Below, one piece after another: positions 8,158 to 16,126 of a stretch of DNA of 64,000 nucleotides. The DNA comes from Verrucosispora sp. NA02020 (GTDB lineage: Bacteria; Actinomycetota; Actinomycetes; Mycobacteriales; Micromonosporaceae), in contig NZ_CP054923.1 of the NCBI RefSeq assembly GCF_013364215.1, forward strand, positions 1,550,001-1,614,000, given 5' to 3'. The position numbers and the translations under genes were made by a program. Below the pieces are notes generated by a model. That model was not told the origin of the DNA and searched no databases. It saw nothing but the letters and a program-made list of their open reading frames with translations. Position 1 is the stretch's first letter, and every line of letters starts with the position of its first letter.

Positions 8158-8439
8158 ATGCTCACGATGACCGACAACGCCGTCCTGGTGATCCGTGATC
8201 TCGCCAACCAGCAGGACGTGGCCGAGGGCGGTGGGGTACGCATCGCCGCGGACACCACCGCCGGATCGCTCACCGTCGAGCTGGTCGCCGCGCCGGTCGC
8301 GGGTGATCAGGTGGTCGACAACCAGGGCGCCCGCATCTTCCTCGACTCCGACGCCGCCGACCTGCTCGGCGACGCCGCGGTCGACGCGACCGTCGACGAC
8401 GAAGGCGTGGTGCAGTTCGGGTTCACCGAGCAGCAGTAG
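8158..8439 (+). CDS. HesB/IscA-fold protein lacking cysteines
   Basis: A 93-residue protein matching the size and strand pattern of A-type iron-sulfur carriers (HesB/IscA): an N-terminal helix-turn, GGGVRIAADTTAG, a VELVAAPVAGDQVVDNQGARIFLDSDAADLL core, and a short acidic C-terminus. The three cysteines that bind Fe-S in true carriers are absent; there is no Cys at all. It is therefore probably not an Fe-S donor but a fold relative of unknown role. ATG at 8158 follows GAGGAG. The next gene ends toward it nine bases away. Confidence 0.7.
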   Translation: MLTMTDNAVLVIRDLANQQDVAEGGGVRIAADTTAGSLTVELVAAPVAGDQVVDNQGARIFLDSDAADLLGDAAVDATVDDEGVVQFGFTEQQ

Positions 8440-8447
8440 CCGCAGGC

Positions 8448-9521
8448 TCAGCCCGCGCGGCGGTGCTCCCCGCCACGGGGCCGTGGGGGCGGGACGGGCC
8501 CCGGGGGCCGGGCTCCACCACCGCTGGTACGTCCCAGTGTGGCCAGCACGTGTGCCAGGTGGTGCGAGGTGCTCCAGGCCACCCAGTTGGTCGCCGACCC
8601 GGCTCCGGCGACCCGACGCGCCCGGCGCACGATCTCGTGGTCGCCCCAGGAGAAGCCGGCGCCCGTCGACGGCCAGTGCGGCGCGGACACCAGTTCACGG
8701 CAGAGGTCGGCGACCCGCTCGTCGCCGCGCCGACCCCGCCGCGACCACCGGTAGAGCCACCACGCGTCAACGTCGGTGTAGCGGACCGTCGGCAGCCGGT
8801 CGGCCGGTTCCGCGCCGGGCGCGGCGGAGGCGACGCCGTAGTCACCGAACCCCACCCCGAGGTCGGCCAGCCGCCGCCAGAGCAGCCAGTCCCAACGGTC
8901 CAGCCGGACCGGTTCGTCGGTGGGCAGTCGGGCCAGTGCCGGGGGCATCCCGCCCGCCACCACGGTGACCGTGCGCCACGCGTGCCGTCGGGCCCAGTCC
9001 CGCGCCCGGCGTACCCGGGGCTCCGTCGTGCGGATGTCCGCCGGGCAGCACACGTCACCGCAGTCGAGCACCAGGTCGCACTGCTCGGGGGCCAGTCGCG
9101 CGTACCGCCAGATCCGTTCCACGGCGGTCGTGGCGGCGTCGGGTCCGGCCCGGTCCAGGCGGATCCGCAGGCGCACCACGGCCCGGCCGCAGTACGCCCG
9201 GGCGGTGACCCCGTGCGCCGCAAGCCGCTGGTCACCGTCGGTCAGACCGATCACCGGCACCAGCGGTACGCCCCATCGCAGCGGCTCGGCACCGGCCGGA
9301 TCGGGCAGCGCGCCCACGTCGACGGCCGGGATCAGCCCCGGCGGCAACCGGTTCACGGCTTCCACGATGGATCTGTCGAGTTCGGACACGTGCAGGATCG
9401 GGGCGATCAGCGGGGCGAGGGCGTCGTCGAGGTGGCCGAGCGCGTCCAGTTCGCCCCGCCGTGCGGGGAGGACGGGACGGTAGACCGGTTCCGTCGCCCA
9501 GCCCCGGTGGGCGGGCACCAT
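8448..9521 (-). CDS. Beta family protein (phage T4 beta-protein-like)
   Basis: A 357-residue protein resembling the 'beta protein' family (Pfam Beta_protein). The start YRPVLPARRGELDALGHL matches the family's opening block, followed by VIGLTDG, the QCDLVLDCGDV strand and a C-terminal HEIVRRARRVAG segment. Family members occur in phages and bacteria and their function is poorly known. The ATG at 9521 has no ribosome binding site but sits just after an AT-rich TACATT box, so the mRNA may be leaderless. The extreme C-terminus is low-complexity Pro/Arg. Confidence 0.65.
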   Translation of the reverse strand: MVPAHRGWATEPVYRPVLPARRGELDALGHLDDALAPLIAPILHVSELDRSIVEAVNRLPPGLIPAVDVGALPDPAGAEPLRWGVPLVPVIGLTDGDQRLAAHGVTARAYCGRAVVRLRIRLDRAGPDAATTAVERIWRYARLAPEQCDLVLDCGDVCCPADIRTTEPRVRRARDWARRHAWRTVTVVAGGMPPALARLPTDEPVRLDRWDWLLWRRLADLGVGFGDYGVASAAPGAEPADRLPTVRYTDVDAWWLYRWSRRGRRGDERVADLCRELVSAPHWPSTGAGFSWGDHEIVRRARRVAGAGSATNWVAWSTSHHLAHVLATLGRTSGGGARPPGPVPPPRPRGGEHRRAG

Positions 9522-9625
9522 AATTAAATGTAGCCAGGTGATTACCCAGCTCACAGGGCATGCAGCCGGAAATTCGGCGGAACTCTGTCAGCTCCGCGAC
9601 TGTCATCGCGGGGCACCGACAGCGC

Positions 9626-9660
9626 GACACCCCGGGCGGCGGGTGCCGCTCCGGGGTGTC
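9626..9660 (-). terminator. Hairpin terminator after the PepSY gene
   Basis: A ten-bp outer stem (GACACCCCGG paired with CCGGGGTGTC) encloses a further GCGGC/GCCGC stem with a GGGT loop. It lies 32 bases past the stop of the PepSY gene on the minus strand and before the start of the next minus-strand gene, so it should end the two-component operon. Confidence 0.75.
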
Positions 9661-9691
9661 CATCGGCCGTCACCGGCCCGCTGCCGACCGG

Positions 9692-10246
9692 TCAGTCGTC
9701 GTCGCGGTCGTCATCGTCATCGTCATCGTCATCGTCGTCGTCGCGGTCGTCGTCGCCGTCGTACCGCTCCTTCTCGGCCTTGAGCACCTCGCCGGTCTCC
9801 CGGTCGACGTCGATCTCGTGCTCGACGTCGCCGTTGACGATCTCGACCTCCCAGACCGGGCGCTTGTTCTCCCGGTCCCGGTCGATCTCGGTGATCCGAC
9901 CGCCGCCGGCGTGCGCCAGGGCGATCTCACCGGCCCGCTCGCGGCTCACCTTGTCGGCGGGGTCCGGCGTGCCGGTGCCGGCCGGCGGGGTGGCCGTGGT
10001 CGGGTCGGCGGGCGGGGCCACGGTGCCGGGGTCGGTCGGCGGGGCGACCGTGCCCGGGTCAGCCGGGGGCGTGACCGCGTCGGGAGCGGCCGGGGTGGTC
10101 TCCTCCGGCGCGGCGGTCGCCGCGGTCAGCGTGGTCTGCCGCGCGCGGTCGGTGTCGGCCGCCGTGACGCCCAGGAAGATCCCGGCCGCCGCGAGGACCG
10201 CCGCGGCGCCGCCGACCGACGCCAGGATCAGGGGGTTGCGCTTCAT
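9692..10246 (-). CDS. Exported PepSY-domain protein with poly-aspartate tail
   Basis: A 184-residue protein: an N-terminal signal or anchor (MKRNPLILASVGGAAAVLAAAGIF), a Pro/Thr-rich spacer with repeated DPGTVAPP units (about 50-100), one PepSY domain (EIALAHAGGGRITEIDRDR through DVDRETGEVLK), and a C-terminal run of 17 Asp broken by two Arg. PepSY domains often sit with sensor kinases and may modulate extracytoplasmic proteases or the kinase. The Asp tail is coded by GAC/GAT triplets and could bind cations. It follows the kinase in the operon. The ATG at 10246 follows GGAGAGG. Confidence 0.85.
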   Translation of the reverse strand: MKRNPLILASVGGAAAVLAAAGIFLGVTAADTDRARQTTLTAATAAPEETTPAAPDAVTPPADPGTVAPPTDPGTVAPPADPTTATPPAGTGTPDPADKVSRERAGEIALAHAGGGRITEIDRDRENKRPVWEVEIVNGDVEHEIDVDRETGEVLKAEKERYDGDDDRDDDDDDDDDDDDRDDD

Positions 10247-10313
10247 TGGTGCCACCTCTCCTCGGTTGATGCACACAGCATCTGTCGCGGCGGGATAGCG
10301 GCGCGCTGTCCGA

Positions 10314-10331
10314 ACACTAAGGCCGGGTTAA
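10314..10331 (-). promoter_or_regulatory. Direct-repeat box upstream of the PepSY gene (candidate OmpR-type site)
   Basis: Read on the minus strand, TTAACCC and TTAGTGT lie 11 bases apart. This matches the layout of TTAACCC and TTAGCCT at 12358-12375 beside the response regulator: the shared 15-mer differs at two positions. Direct repeats at 11-bp spacing are the usual target of OmpR/PhoB-type regulators. The box overlaps the gap between the kinase stop and the PepSY start. Confidence 0.5.
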
Positions 10332-10336
10332 AAGCG

Positions 10337-11623
10337 CTAGGGACCGGTCGCGGCGATCTTCGGCGTGCCCAGGACGAGCACCACCTCGGCGCCGCCACCG
10401 GGACGTTCGCCCAGTTCCAGCCGGCCGCCGCTGGCCTGGGCGGCCCGGCGGGCGATGTCCAGCCCCAGGCCGGTCGACCCGGCCTGGCTGGCTCCGCGCC
10501 GAACCGACTCGGCGGCGATGCCGGGGCCCTCGTCGGCCACCGCCAGCACCACCCGGTCGCCGTCGGGAGCGAGTCGCACGGCGAAGGCGGTGCCGTCGGG
10601 GGTGTGCGCGAAGACGTTGCCGAGCAGCGCGTCCACCGCCGCCGCCAGCTCGTCGACGGGGACGCCGACCGGCAGCGGGCCGGGTGCCAGGTCGAGGTCG
10701 ACCGCTCGGCCGGTCTCCTCGGCCAGCACCGACCAGAAGGCCACCCGCTCGGTCACCGTCGCCACGGCGTCGGTGACCACCGCACCGTCGGCGGGCGTAC
10801 GCCAGCGGGCCTGCCGGATCAGACCGGTGACCGCCCGTTCCAGCCCGTCCACCGCACCGGCGATCCGGGCGGCGTCCTGCGGATCGGTCAGCGACTCGGC
10901 CTCCAGCCGCAGCGCGGTCAGCGGGGTCCGCAACCGGTGGGACAGGTCGGCCACCTGCTCGCGTTCCTGCACCAGCAGTTCCTGGATCCGTCCGGCCAGG
11001 TGGTTGAGGGCACCACCCACCTCGCGCAGCTCCGCCGGCCCGGACGGCTCGACCCGCGCGTCCAGTTCGGCGTTGGCCAGCCGGTGCGACACCGCCGACA
11101 GCTCACCGATCGGGCGGACCAGGGTGCGGGCCAGCCGGTCGGCCACCGCGAGACCGATCAGCACCAGCAGCAGTCCGAGCAGGGAGAGCACCAGCCAGGC
11201 CCGGTCCACCCCGTGGGTCAGCTCGGCCTCGGAGACGAAGGTGCGGATGACCGCGGTGCCGTCCGTACGGCCCTGTACCGCGATCACCACCTCGCGGCCC
11301 TCCGGCGTCTCGGCCGTCAGGCTCTGCCCCCGGGCGGCCAGCTCGACGGCGGGCGTCCGCGGTGCCGGCGCGCCGAGCTGTTCGCCGTCGGGGAGGAAGA
11401 CACTGACCGGGCGGCCGGACTGGACGAGTTGGTCGACGGTCAGCCGGACGGTCTCGGAGTCGGCGGTGCCGACCACCGGGGCGAGACCCTGCACGTCGGC
11501 GGTGGCCCGTGCGGTCGCCCGGTCCTCGGCGGAGGTCCGCAGCAGCAGCGCCAGCGGCACCAGGAAGGCGATCACGATGAGCACGCTGACGGCGGTGACC
11601 AGCAGTGCCAGGCGCGCCCTCAT
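10337..11623 (-). CDS. Sensor histidine kinase
   Basis: A 428-residue membrane kinase. Membrane segments lie at about 8-28 and 143-162, with an extracytoplasmic sensor of roughly 115 residues between them. A HAMP region follows, then the HisKA domain with phospho-acceptor His229 (LSHRLRTPL), the N box GNVFAHTPDG, and G boxes DEGPGIA and GSTGLGLDIA. It autophosphorylates and passes phosphate to the response regulator coded just before it; the two genes overlap by an ATGA. The signal sensed is unknown; the PepSY neighbour suggests cell-envelope conditions. Confidence 0.92.
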   Translation of the reverse strand: MRARLALLVTAVSVLIVIAFLVPLALLLRTSAEDRATARATADVQGLAPVVGTADSETVRLTVDQLVQSGRPVSVFLPDGEQLGAPAPRTPAVELAARGQSLTAETPEGREVVIAVQGRTDGTAVIRTFVSEAELTHGVDRAWLVLSLLGLLLVLIGLAVADRLARTLVRPIGELSAVSHRLANAELDARVEPSGPAELREVGGALNHLAGRIQELLVQEREQVADLSHRLRTPLTALRLEAESLTDPQDAARIAGAVDGLERAVTGLIRQARWRTPADGAVVTDAVATVTERVAFWSVLAEETGRAVDLDLAPGPLPVGVPVDELAAAVDALLGNVFAHTPDGTAFAVRLAPDGDRVVLAVADEGPGIAAESVRRGASQAGSTGLGLDIARRAAQASGGRLELGERPGGGAEVVLVLGTPKIAATGP

Positions 11624-12315
11624 CGTGGTGCCTCGGGCGAGACCAGCCGGACCCCCACCCCGCGTACGGTGTGCAGGTAACGCGGCTGCTGGGCGCTCTC
11701 GCCGAGTTTGCGACGCAGCCAGGACAGGTGCACGTCCACGGTCTTGTCCGCCCCGCCGTACGGGATCTGCCACACCTCGGTGAGCAGCTCCCGTTTCGTC
11801 ACCACCTCACCGACCCGGCCGGCCAGGTGCCGCAGCAGGTCGAACTCGCGCGGCGTCAACTCGACCGGCGTGCCGTCCAGGCTGACCTGCCGTGCCCGGG
11901 GGTCGATCCGCAGCCCACCGACGACCATGGTCGGGTCCTCCTCGGCCGGTCCGCCCGGCCCGCGTCGCAGCACCGCGCGGACCCTCGCGTCGAGTTGGGC
12001 GGCGGTGAACGGCTTGACCACGTAGTCGTCGGCCCCGGCGTCGAGGACCCGGACGACCTCCGTCTCGTCGTCGCGGGCGGTCGCGACGATGACCGGCACC
12101 GCGCTGACCGCGCGCAGCATCCGGAGCAGCTCGCGGCCGTCCAGGTCGGGCAGCCCGAGGTCGAGCACGACCAGGTCGGGGCGGTCGTCGAGCGCGTCGC
12201 GGAGCCCGGCCATCGCGGTGGACGCCGCCGCCACCGCGTGTCCCCGTTCGCGCAGCGCCCGCACCAGCGGGTTGCGGATGGTCAGGTCGTCCTCGATGAG
12301 CAGCAGGCGGGCCAC
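11620..12315 (-). CDS. OmpR-family response regulator
   Basis: A 231-residue regulator. The receiver domain has the acidic pair IEDD at 7-10, the phosphorylation site Asp52 (VLDLGLP) and the conserved Lys in VKPF near 102. The C-terminal winged helix contains LTPREFDLL and RGVGVRL motifs. It should act with the overlapping histidine kinase gene. A TATACC -10-like box lies about 20 bases upstream of the start. The IS dimer is inserted only 60 bases upstream, within a probable operator. Confidence 0.93.
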   Translation of the reverse strand: MARLLLIEDDLTIRNPLVRALRERGHAVAAASTAMAGLRDALDDRPDLVVLDLGLPDLDGRELLRMLRAVSAVPVIVATARDDETEVVRVLDAGADDYVVKPFTAAQLDARVRAVLRRGPGGPAEEDPTMVVGGLRIDPRARQVSLDGTPVELTPREFDLLRHLAGRVGEVVTKRELLTEVWQIPYGGADKTVDVHLSWLRRKLGESAQQPRYLHTVRGVGVRLVSPEAPR

Positions 12316-12357
12316 AGCAGGCAGGGTATATCCGCTCGGGCGCGACGGCGGCGTCCG

Positions 12358-12375
12358 TTAACCCTCCCTTAGCCT
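12358..12375 (+). promoter_or_regulatory. Direct-repeat box cut by IS insertion
   Basis: TTAACCC (12358-12364) and TTAGCCT (12369-12375) are spaced 11 bases apart, as at the PepSY promoter. The IS target duplication (12366-12375) covers the second half-site. Before insertion the box would have lain between the response regulator and the plus-strand gene at 15415; now that gene keeps only the duplicated second half. Confidence 0.5.
12366..12375. repeat. Left target-site duplication of the IS dimer
   Basis: CCCTTAGCCT occurs immediately left of the first IS end and again immediately right of the last IS end (15362-15371). Ten bases is within the range known for IS4-family elements. The dimer as a whole has one pair of duplications. 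Confidence 0.9.
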
Positions 12376-13868
12376 CAATGCCGCTCAGTTAGGGCGGTGG
12401 GCGGGTTGTCAATGCTGCTGTTTCGAGGATGTTGATGTTGATGGTGGCGTGGTAGTTGGTGCGGTCGATGGTGCCTTTGGCGCGGTGTTTGGAGATCGCG
12501 CGTTTGACCACGCGGGGGCTGATTCGGGTGCGGCGTGGGGGTAGCAGGTCGGCCAGGATTGCGCGGCCGATGGTGCCGACGAGGTCGATGACGGTGCCGG
12601 CGATGACACCAGCGGCTTGGGTGATCTGGTCTCGGGCGGCGTGGACGGCGATGGTGAAGCTGGCCCGGTCGGGGTTGGTCGTGGGCCGGCTGGCGGTGGC
12701 GTCAGCCATTGCCAGCCGGACCGCTTGGTAGGTGGTGAGCAGGGCGTGGACCTCTTGACTGATCCCGTTCGGGGTTCGGGCTCGTAGGACCCGTCCGCCC
12801 CGCAGGGTGGACTTCAACTCCAGATATGTCGTCTCGATCTCCCAGCGGTGGTGGTAGAGGGTGACCAGGTCCATGGCCGGGAAGCGGCGCTGGTCGGTGA
12901 GGGTGGTGATCAGCCGGTACCGGCCGACGTGGCGTTTACCGTTCATGCTCACGACGATCTCGGCGTCAACGACCCGGACCGTCATCGTGCCGATGACAGA
13001 CAGCCAGGACCCGTCGCGATGGCGGCGGATGACGGGCAGCCGCCGGTCGTCCTTGTCGCGGATGAGCAGGTCAGCGCCGGTGCTGGCGAACTGTTCGATC
13101 ATCTGACGGGCGGCGAACCCACGGTCGGCCAGCAGCAGCATGCCTGGGCGCAGGCAGCCCAACAGACGCCCCGCACACGTGAGTTCGCCAGTGCTGATGG
13201 GGGTGAACACCGCGTCGATGACAGCGCGGGTGCCGCACGCCACGACGGCGACCAGCCGCAGCATCGGATACCCCGACCCACCGTGGCTGCCCGCCTGACG
13301 CGGATAGACCGTCAGGTTAGCCGCCGTATCGGGCACGAACATGCTGGTGCCGTCGATCGCGCACACCAGCAGACCCCGCCACCGGGCGGCCCCCGCCGGC
13401 GGACCCGACAGCAACCGGAACAACGCCACCAGCGGCTTGTCCCCGACCCGACGGCGAGCCTGCGACAACGCCGAAGACGTCGGCAGCGCCACCGTCAACC
13501 CGTCCAGCCCAGCGACCAACCGAGCCCACACCTGCCGGTAACCGACCTCAGCGAACAGCCCCGCCGCGAGCAGCAGATACACCACCACCCGCGACGGCAG
13601 ATCCCGCACCCGCGACTGCACACCACCGGCCTCAGCCAGAACGGCATCGACCATCTCGAACGGCACCTGCTGCGTCAACTCACCCAGATGGCCCGGCGCG
13701 AACCGCCCCGCAGCCACCCTGATCGTGGACGTGATGGCAGACTGTTCCAACGGCGGGGCTCCCGGTCCAGAGGCTGTCTTGGAGTGACAAACCTCTATAC
13801 CGAGACCCCGCCGTCCACGTCTACACCCCGCTTGACATCCACCACACCGCCCTAACTGAGCGGCATTG
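12376..13868. mobile_element. IS4-family insertion sequence, copy 1
   Basis: A 1493-bp element with perfect 24-bp inverted repeats starting CAATGCCGCTCAGTTAGG. It codes for one transposase on the minus strand. It is followed with no spacer by a second copy in the same orientation that reads the same through the coding region, suggesting very recent duplication. Confidence 0.95.
12389..13750 (-). CDS. IS4-family transposase, copy 1
   Basis: A 453-residue DDE transposase. Catalytic acids appear to be Asp133 (AIDGTS), Asp209 (LLADRGF) and Glu306. The last lies in YHHRWEIETTYLELK, which fits the IS4 signature Y-(2)-R-(3)-E-(6)-K (Tyr299, Arg302, Glu306, Lys313). An IS4-type N-terminal domain comes before it. 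The frame is complete, so it is probably active. It is followed by the left inverted repeat 13 bases from the stop. Confidence 0.95.
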   Translation of the reverse strand: MEQSAITSTIRVAAGRFAPGHLGELTQQVPFEMVDAVLAEAGGVQSRVRDLPSRVVVYLLLAAGLFAEVGYRQVWARLVAGLDGLTVALPTSSALSQARRRVGDKPLVALFRLLSGPPAGAARWRGLLVCAIDGTSMFVPDTAANLTVYPRQAGSHGGSGYPMLRLVAVVACGTRAVIDAVFTPISTGELTCAGRLLGCLRPGMLLLADRGFAARQMIEQFASTGADLLIRDKDDRRLPVIRRHRDGSWLSVIGTMTVRVVDAEIVVSMNGKRHVGRYRLITTLTDQRRFPAMDLVTLYHHRWEIETTYLELKSTLRGGRVLRARTPNGISQEVHALLTTYQAVRLAMADATASRPTTNPDRASFTIAVHAARDQITQAAGVIAGTVIDLVGTIGRAILADLLPPRRTRISPRVVKRAISKHRAKGTIDRTNYHATININILETAALTTRPPP

Positions 13869-13892
13869 CAATGCCGCTCAGTTAGGGCGGTG
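13845..13892. repeat. Abutted inverted-repeat junction of the IS dimer
   Basis: The right end of copy 1 and left end of copy 2 meet at 13868/13869 with no base between, giving a perfect 48-bp palindrome centred on GGCATTG-CAATGCC. Such junctions in other IS families are very reactive transposition intermediates. A long perfect palindrome may also be unstable during replication. Confidence 0.9.
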
Positions 13893-15361
13893 GGCGGGTT
13901 GTCAATGCTGCTGTTTCGAGGATGTTGATGTTGATGGTGGCGTGGTAGTTGGTGCGGTCGATGGTGCCTTTGGCGCGGTGTTTGGAGATCGCGCGTTTGA
14001 CCACGCGGGGGCTGATTCGGGTGCGGCGTGGGGGTAGCAGGTCGGCCAGGATTGCGCGGCCGATGGTGCCGACGAGGTCGATGACGGTGCCGGCGATGAC
14101 ACCAGCGGCTTGGGTGATCTGGTCTCGGGCGGCGTGGACGGCGATGGTGAAGCTGGCCCGGTCGGGGTTGGTCGTGGGCCGGCTGGCGGTGGCGTCAGCC
14201 ATTGCCAGCCGGACCGCTTGGTAGGTGGTGAGCAGGGCGTGGACCTCTTGACTGATCCCGTTCGGGGTTCGGGCTCGTAGGACCCGTCCGCCCCGCAGGG
14301 TGGACTTCAACTCCAGATATGTCGTCTCGATCTCCCAGCGGTGGTGGTAGAGGGTGACCAGGTCCATGGCCGGGAAGCGGCGCTGGTCGGTGAGGGTGGT
14401 GATCAGCCGGTACCGGCCGACGTGGCGTTTACCGTTCATGCTCACGACGATCTCGGCGTCAACGACCCGGACCGTCATCGTGCCGATGACAGACAGCCAG
14501 GACCCGTCGCGATGGCGGCGGATGACGGGCAGCCGCCGGTCGTCCTTGTCGCGGATGAGCAGGTCAGCGCCGGTGCTGGCGAACTGTTCGATCATCTGAC
14601 GGGCGGCGAACCCACGGTCGGCCAGCAGCAGCATGCCTGGGCGCAGGCAGCCCAACAGACGCCCCGCACACGTGAGTTCGCCAGTGCTGATGGGGGTGAA
14701 CACCGCGTCGATGACAGCGCGGGTGCCGCACGCCACGACGGCGACCAGCCGCAGCATCGGATACCCCGACCCACCGTGGCTGCCCGCCTGACGCGGATAG
14801 ACCGTCAGGTTAGCCGCCGTATCGGGCACGAACATGCTGGTGCCGTCGATCGCGCACACCAGCAGACCCCGCCACCGGGCGGCCCCCGCCGGCGGACCCG
14901 ACAGCAACCGGAACAACGCCACCAGCGGCTTGTCCCCGACCCGACGGCGAGCCTGCGACAACGCCGAAGACGTCGGCAGCGCCACCGTCAACCCGTCCAG
15001 CCCAGCGACCAACCGAGCCCACACCTGCCGGTAACCGACCTCAGCGAACAGCCCCGCCGCGAGCAGCAGATACACCACCACCCGCGACGGCAGATCCCGC
15101 ACCCGCGACTGCACACCACCGGCCTCAGCCAGAACGGCATCGACCATCTCGAACGGCACCTGCTGCGTCAACTCACCCAGATGGCCCGGCGCGAACCGCC
15201 CCGCAGCCACCCTGATCGTGGACGTGATGGCAGACTGTTCCAACGGCGGGGCTCCCGGTCCAGAGGCTGTCTTGGAGTGACAAACCTCTATACCGAGACC
15301 CCGCCGTCCACGTCTACACCCCGCTTGACATCCACCACACCGCCCTAACTGAGCGGCATTG
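13869..15361. mobile_element. IS4-family insertion sequence, copy 2
   Basis: The second 1493-bp copy lies in the same orientation. Features are offset by exactly 1493 bases from copy 1 and the transposases match in full. Its right end GGCATTG is followed directly by the second target duplication. Confidence 0.95.
13882..15243 (-). CDS. IS4-family transposase, copy 2
   Basis: It is identical in protein sequence to the transposase of copy 1 (453 residues, same DDE residues and Y-R-E-K signature). The open frame happens to continue upstream to 16080 through the IS end and a host gene on the other strand, but the true start is the ATG at 15243, at the same place as in copy 1. Confidence 0.95.
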   Translation of the reverse strand: MEQSAITSTIRVAAGRFAPGHLGELTQQVPFEMVDAVLAEAGGVQSRVRDLPSRVVVYLLLAAGLFAEVGYRQVWARLVAGLDGLTVALPTSSALSQARRRVGDKPLVALFRLLSGPPAGAARWRGLLVCAIDGTSMFVPDTAANLTVYPRQAGSHGGSGYPMLRLVAVVACGTRAVIDAVFTPISTGELTCAGRLLGCLRPGMLLLADRGFAARQMIEQFASTGADLLIRDKDDRRLPVIRRHRDGSWLSVIGTMTVRVVDAEIVVSMNGKRHVGRYRLITTLTDQRRFPAMDLVTLYHHRWEIETTYLELKSTLRGGRVLRARTPNGISQEVHALLTTYQAVRLAMADATASRPTTNPDRASFTIAVHAARDQITQAAGVIAGTVIDLVGTIGRAILADLLPPRRTRISPRVVKRAISKHRAKGTIDRTNYHATININILETAALTTRPPP

Positions 15362-15371
15362 CCCTTAGCCT
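15362..15371. repeat. Right target-site duplication of the IS dimer
   Basis: This is the second CCCTTAGCCT, directly after the last base of the right inverted repeat, matching 12366-12375. Confidence 0.9.
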
Positions 15372-15414
15372 TCCCCGAAGGTGGCCCCAACCCGCGATCA
15401 GGGATAGTCGGGTG

Positions 15415-15915
15415 ATGGGACGTCGCACGCTCCTCGCCGTCGCCGGGTGGCTGGCCACCGCGGTGGTCGCCACGCTGATCGGAGTCGCCGCCATCCGGCT
15501 GGTGGGGGAGAGCCTCACCGGCACGCCGGGCGGCGTCCGCAGCCAGGAGGAGATCGCCCGCGAACTGGCCGCGCCGCCCCGGACGACCGGACCGACGACC
15601 GGTACGCCGGGCCCGACCGGCTCGCCGGACCCGGCGGCCACCGCTCCGGTGAGCCCGACCGCCTCGACGAGTCCCACCCCGGAGACGTCCCACCGGCGCA
15701 GCTTCTCCAACCAGGGCGGCAGCGTGGTGGCCGAGTGCGTGCCGGGCGGGGTGTGGCTGGCGTCCTGGTCGCCGAAGCAGGGTTACTCGGTCGAGGACGT
15801 GGACCGGGGCCCGGACGACGACGCCGAGGTGAAGTTCGTCGGCCCGAGCGGCGAGCACGAGCTGTCGGTGCGGTGCGCCGGTGGCGTGCCGGTGCTGGAC
15901 CCGGACGACGACTGA
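15415..15915 (+). CDS. Small membrane-anchored secreted protein, unknown function
   Basis: A 166-residue protein with an N-terminal membrane segment (LLAVAGWLATAVVATLIGVAAI), a Thr/Pro/Ser-rich linker (about 60-95) and a C-terminal domain with two Cys (VAECVPGG and VRCAGGV) that may form a disulfide outside the cell. No family recognised. It starts at ATG 15415 (or GTG 15412) 54 bases from the IS dimer, and originally faced the response regulator across a short gap. It may be a member of that regulon. A GATAGT -10-like box lies just before the start, which would suit a leaderless or nearly leaderless mRNA. Confidence 0.7.
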   Translation: MGRRTLLAVAGWLATAVVATLIGVAAIRLVGESLTGTPGGVRSQEEIARELAAPPRTTGPTTGTPGPTGSPDPAATAPVSPTASTSPTPETSHRRSFSNQGGSVVAECVPGGVWLASWSPKQGYSVEDVDRGPDDDAEVKFVGPSGEHELSVRCAGGVPVLDPDDD

Positions 15916-16126
15916 CGACACACACCCGACTGCGGAAGTTCCGTCGCAGGTCAGAGGCTTGATCGAGATGCCGATTGTCCTTGATCGGACAGCCTGTCGT
16001 GTGGCTGTCGACGGGGAACGCGACATACGTTCGATGCACAAAGGGTGCTGATCGGTGCTGATCCTTCTTAGTCGCCCCAATCAACTCAACACGTCTCGGC
16101 CGCCCGGCCGGCTGGAGAGGAGAACG

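Noticed and set aside
9560..11680. A 706-residue plus-strand frame over the PepSY and kinase genes
   Set aside because: Antisense to genes with clear domains; sequence is Arg/Gly/Val-rich filler.
15244..16080. Upstream extension of the second transposase frame
   Set aside because: The frame crosses the IS end and runs antisense to a host gene; the ATG at 15243 matches the start in the first copy.
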